Assembly: GCA_902785825.1 (NCBI GenBank)
Contig: CACZZZ010000003.1
Coordinates: 124,001-188,000 of the forward strand
DNA: 64,000 nucleotides
Direction of reading: 5' to 3'
From: an uncultured Bacteroidia bacterium
GTDB taxonomy: Bacteria; Bacteroidota; Bacteroidia; Bacteroidales; UBA932
The position numbers were made by a program, and so were the translations under genes. The notes under the pieces are model-generated. The model had not been told where the DNA came from, made no database searches, and saw only the letters and a program-made list of their open reading frames with translations. Positions 61,179-64,000 of the stretch are shown here, piece after piece (position 1 is the stretch's first letter; every line of letters begins with the position of its first letter).

Positions 61179-63161
61179 ATGAGAAAAAGAAAGAAAATAT
61201 ACGAGGCCGATCCATGGCTTGCGCCTTATAAAGAGGCCATCGAGGCCCGTCATGAAAGGATCCTCGAGGCCCGCTCCAAGATCGTTCCGGATGGCTCTTC
61301 AAGCCTTTCGGAAGGGGTTAACAACCATCTTTATTACGGCTTGCACAAGGAACCGGATGGCTCTTGGGTCATCAGGGAATGGGCTCCGAACGCTTCCAGA
61401 ATATACCTCATCGGTGAGTTCAACAATTGGAAACGCACCTCCGCCTACGAGTTCAAAGTCGCCGGGGCGGGGAACTGGGAACTGCGGCTTGACGGCATGT
61501 TCCTCAGTCATGGGGAGTTGTACAAACTGTTCATCGAGTGGCCGGGAGGCGGCGGTGAGAGGATCCCGGCATATTGCCACCGGCTTGTCCAGGATCCGTC
61601 CACGAAGGTGTTCTGCGCCCAGGTCTGGGATCCCGCCGAGCCTTACAAGTGGAAGCATGACAAAGTTCTCAGAAGGCCACATCCGCTTATTTACGAGTGC
61701 CATATCGGGATGAGCTCTGAGGAGCCTAAAGTGTCAACTTTCAACGAGTTCCGGGAGAATGTGCTGCCCCGGGTCAAGAACCTCGGCTATGACACTATCC
61801 AGATCATGGCCCTCCAGGAGCACCCGTATTACGGGTCTTTCGGCTACCAGGTCTCGAACTTTTTCGCCCTGAGCTCTAGGTTCGGCACTCCGGAGGAGTT
61901 CAAGGAACTGGTGGACACTGCCCACAGGATGGGAATCGCCGTCGTGATGGACATCGTCCATTCCCACAGCGTGGATAACGAGGCGGAGGGGCTCGGCCTT
62001 TTCGATGGGAAGGAAGACCTGTATTTCTATTCCGGACCACAGGGACATCATCCCGCGTGGGGATCCCGATGCTTCGACTACGGAAAAGACGAGGTAGTCA
62101 GGTTCCTCCTTGCCAACTGCAAATTCTGGATGGAGGAATATCACCTCGACGGTTTCCGCTTTGACGGTGTCACGAGCATGCTCTACTGGGATCACGGCCT
62201 CGGGAAAGACTTCGGGGACTATAAGCTGTATTTCGACTCCGGAGTGGACGAGAACGCCGTGACTTATCTGGCCTTGGCCAACATGCTCGTAAAGGAGATC
62301 AAGCCTTCGGCGATCACCATAGCCGAGGATGTCAGCGGAATGGCCGGTCTGGCGGCACCCTTCGCAGCCGGAGGAGTCGGCTTTGATTTCAGGATGGCTA
62401 TGGGTGTGGCCGACCACTGGATCAAATGGATCAAGGAGAGGTCGGACGAGCAGTGGAGCCCGGGCGAGATCTGGTACGAGCTGACCAACAAGCGGGCTGA
62501 TGAGAAGACGATCAGCTATGCCGAGTGCCACGACCAGGCCCTGGTAGGGGATAAGACGATAATATTCCGCCTGATCGACAAAGAGATGTATTTCTCTATG
62601 GAGAAAGGCTCGAAGAACCTGTTGGTTGACAGGGGAATAGCCCTCCATAAACTGATTCGCCTGGTGACCCTCGGTACCGCCGGTGATGGCTATCTCAATT
62701 TCATGGGCAATGAGTTCGGCCACCCGGAGTGGATAGATTTCCCAAGGGAGGGCAACGGCTGGAGTTTCGACCATGCCAGGAGGCTATGGTCCCTCGCTGA
62801 TAATCCTTTTCTGCGTTACGGTTGTCTGAGGGAGTTTGACAAGGCAATGATAAGCCTAGCCAAACGGGAGGGCATTTTGTCTTCCAAACCGGAGCTTCTA
62901 AGGGCGGACGAGGAAAAGAAAATCTTGATTTTCAAGCGCGAAAACCTTATCTTCGCGATGAATTTCAACCCGGTGGATTCTTTCGCCAATTATGGCTTCC
63001 AGACCTCCCCGGGCAAGTATGTTAAAGTGCTGGATTCCGACGATGAGAGGTTCGACGGGTTCTCGCGGCTTGCCGCTGACTCGGAACATTTCACCATCGA
63101 CGGTGTCTTAAGTGTTTATTTGCCGAGCCGTTGCGCGCTCGTGCTGAGATATGAAGAATAG
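61179..63161 (+). CDS. glgB: 1,4-alpha-glucan branching enzyme
   Basis: Makes alpha-1,6 branch points in glycogen. The 660-residue protein has an N-terminal CBM48-like domain (about 35-140; IYLIGEFNNWKR) and a GH13 catalytic domain of the eukaryote-like type (GH13_8). The catalytic residues are Asp329 (FRFDGVTSM) and Glu383 (ITIAEDVSG), with the third Asp in SYAECHDQAL. GNEFGHPEWIDFPREGNGW is typical. It is followed 11 bases later by the debranching enzyme gene, so glycogen turnover is likely encoded here. Confidence 0.95.
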   Translation: MRKRKKIYEADPWLAPYKEAIEARHERILEARSKIVPDGSSSLSEGVNNHLYYGLHKEPDGSWVIREWAPNASRIYLIGEFNNWKRTSAYEFKVAGAGNWELRLDGMFLSHGELYKLFIEWPGGGGERIPAYCHRLVQDPSTKVFCAQVWDPAEPYKWKHDKVLRRPHPLIYECHIGMSSEEPKVSTFNEFRENVLPRVKNLGYDTIQIMALQEHPYYGSFGYQVSNFFALSSRFGTPEEFKELVDTAHRMGIAVVMDIVHSHSVDNEAEGLGLFDGKEDLYFYSGPQGHHPAWGSRCFDYGKDEVVRFLLANCKFWMEEYHLDGFRFDGVTSMLYWDHGLGKDFGDYKLYFDSGVDENAVTYLALANMLVKEIKPSAITIAEDVSGMAGLAAPFAAGGVGFDFRMAMGVADHWIKWIKERSDEQWSPGEIWYELTNKRADEKTISYAECHDQALVGDKTIIFRLIDKEMYFSMEKGSKNLLVDRGIALHKLIRLVTLGTAGDGYLNFMGNEFGHPEWIDFPREGNGWSFDHARRLWSLADNPFLRYGCLREFDKAMISLAKREGILSSKPELLRADEEKKILIFKRENLIFAMNFNPVDSFANYGFQTSPGKYVKVLDSDDERFDGFSRLAADSEHFTIDGVLSVYLPSRCALVLRYEE

Positions 63162-63172
63162 ATAATACGATT

Positions 63173-64000
63173 ATGGCTTTTTTGAAATTCAACAAGTCCG
63201 AGTTGGTGAATCTCTCGTATTCCTTGAAGAGGGAGATTATCAGTGCCAACAAGACCGGAGCCTATTGCAACACTTCGATAGTCACTTGCAACACAAGGCG
63301 TTACCACGGTCTTCTGGCTGTCCCGGTGGACAAGTTCGGGGGCAGGGAGCATTTGCTGCTCTCCTCGATGGACGAGAGCCTGGTGCTGAACGGAAAGCAG
63401 TTCAATCTGGGCATCCACTGCTATGGCGACATCTATGAGCCAAGAGGGCACAAGTACATCATTGACTTCGAGGCCGATCCTGTGCCGAAGGTCACTTACA
63501 AAGTCGGAGGCATGGTCTTGACAAAGACTATCCTCCTCGTCCCTGACGCCGATCAGGTGATGGTCCGTTACGACCTTCTGAACGCCCCGGCTAAGGTGCG
63601 TCTCCTTCTCACTCCGTTCCTGGCCTTCAGGGACATCCATGCGCTTACCCAGGAGAATCCCTCTGCCCGTCAGCAGGGTTGGGAAGTCCCCAATGGCCTC
63701 GCCTGGAATCTCTATGACGGATTCCCGGATCTGAATATCCAGTTCAACACCAAGGAGGCTGTCTTTGTCTCCACACCTTGCTGGTACAAGGGTGTCACAT
63801 ATTCCGATGAGTACAGGCGCGGCTTTGACTGCAGGGAAGATCTTTATGTCCCCGGACATTTCGAGGTTGAGATGAAGGAAGGAGACGCTATTGTCTTCTC
63901 CGCCTCAGTCTCCGAGGTTAATCCTGCCGGACTCAAGCGCCATTTCGACGCTCTTGTCGCCAAGGCTCCGAGGATCACCTCGTATCACGACCAGCTTGTC
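63173..64000 (+). CDS. Glycogen debranching enzyme (amylo-1,6-glucosidase type), N-terminal part
   Basis: The frame is open to the last base, giving 276 residues of a longer protein. The N-terminal domain of bacterial and archaeal GDE proteins is recognised by NTRRYHGLLAV (residues 40-50), LSSMDESLVLNGK and SYHDQLV at the edge. The C-terminal (alpha/alpha)6 barrel with the catalytic residues lies beyond the window. Its place next to glgB supports a role in glycogen breakdown or remodelling. Confidence 0.88.
   Translation, partial: MAFLKFNKSELVNLSYSLKREIISANKTGAYCNTSIVTCNTRRYHGLLAVPVDKFGGREHLLLSSMDESLVLNGKQFNLGIHCYGDIYEPRGHKYIIDFEADPVPKVTYKVGGMVLTKTILLVPDADQVMVRYDLLNAPAKVRLLLTPFLAFRDIHALTQENPSARQQGWEVPNGLAWNLYDGFPDLNIQFNTKEAVFVSTPCWYKGVTYSDEYRRGFDCREDLYVPGHFEVEMKEGDAIVFSASVSEVNPAGLKRHFDALVAKAPRITSYHDQLV

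Noticed and set aside
1..64000. tRNA, rRNA, CRISPR arrays, transposases, prophage genes
   Set aside because: Looked for between genes and on both strands; nothing with convincing structure or similarity was seen.

Overview
The window looks like a chromosomal segment of an uncultured, fairly GC-rich member of the Bacteroidales. The evidence is: promoters of the Bacteroidetes type (TTTG, 19-21 bases, TAnnTTTG) upstream of several genes; few recognisable Shine-Dalgarno sequences; many one- or four-base stop/start overlaps (TAATG, ATGA); and lineage-typical families (GH109 lipoproteins, an M64 peptidase with HEAGGH, the serC-serA-DUF1015 trio, an ExbB-ExbD-ExbD cluster, a Bacteroidetes-type putative porin). 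Genus cannot be fixed from sequence alone. No rRNA, tRNA, CRISPR array or transposase was seen. No gap between genes exceeds about 160 bases.

Layout. 1-3.8 kb: end of pyrB, then the serine pathway genes serC and serA with a DUF1015 gene. 3.9-5.3 kb: a small accessory island (DUF6935 gene; a DUF4160/DUF2442-HTH pair resembling a toxin-antitoxin module) edged by repeats. 5.3-14.2 kb: a plus-strand L-arabinose operon: GH127 beta-L-arabinofuranosidase, mutarotase, sodium/sugar symporter, araD, araA, araB. 14.2-23.2 kb: a minus-strand run of dnaX, lptB, an unknown secreted protein, an M16 peptidase, a GH29 fucosidase and two GH109 enzymes. 23.2-28.2 kb: two unusual multidomain surface proteins. 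28.3-30.5 kb: efp, ispH, cmk. 30.6-42.8 kb: a sigma-54-type response regulator, then a long minus-strand stretch with an S41 protease, dCMP deaminase, acyl-CoA ligase, a membrane-anchored protein, a TonB-like protein, udk, asnS and an Exb energising complex. 42.9-47.7 kb: ansA, tatD, dprA, queA and a Nudix gene. 47.7-51.2 kb: pyrE, an SRPBCC gene, an RsmF-like methyltransferase and a TPR-like gene. 51.3-54.2 kb: a SUMF1/sialidase-like fusion and a BASS-type transporter. 54.2-58.4 kb: M13 peptidase, FtsX-like permease and, convergent with it, a lytic transglycosylase. 58.4-64 kb: a putative porin, then glycogen branching and debranching enzymes (the last cut by the window edge).

The most notable structure is a family of interspersed palindromic elements. 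Three copies share a core of about 72-85 bases, each nested in long inverted arms that differ from copy to copy. Two copies lie inside open reading frames of essential or conserved genes (dnaX and the rRNA methyltransferase) and are translated; one lies between convergent genes. A second, 27-base repeat (five copies, one truncated) sits at gene ends and supplies C-terminal residues or stop codons. Both families carry GAGCGAAGCGA-type motifs. The arrangement recalls Rickettsia palindromic elements, but the copy-specific arms are different.

Other points: a candidate programmed -1 frameshift site in dnaX, a C69-type Ntn-hydrolase domain with Ser in place of the catalytic Cys fused to a sialidase-like propeller, and a palindromic operator candidate inside the promoter of the DUF4160/DUF2442 module.
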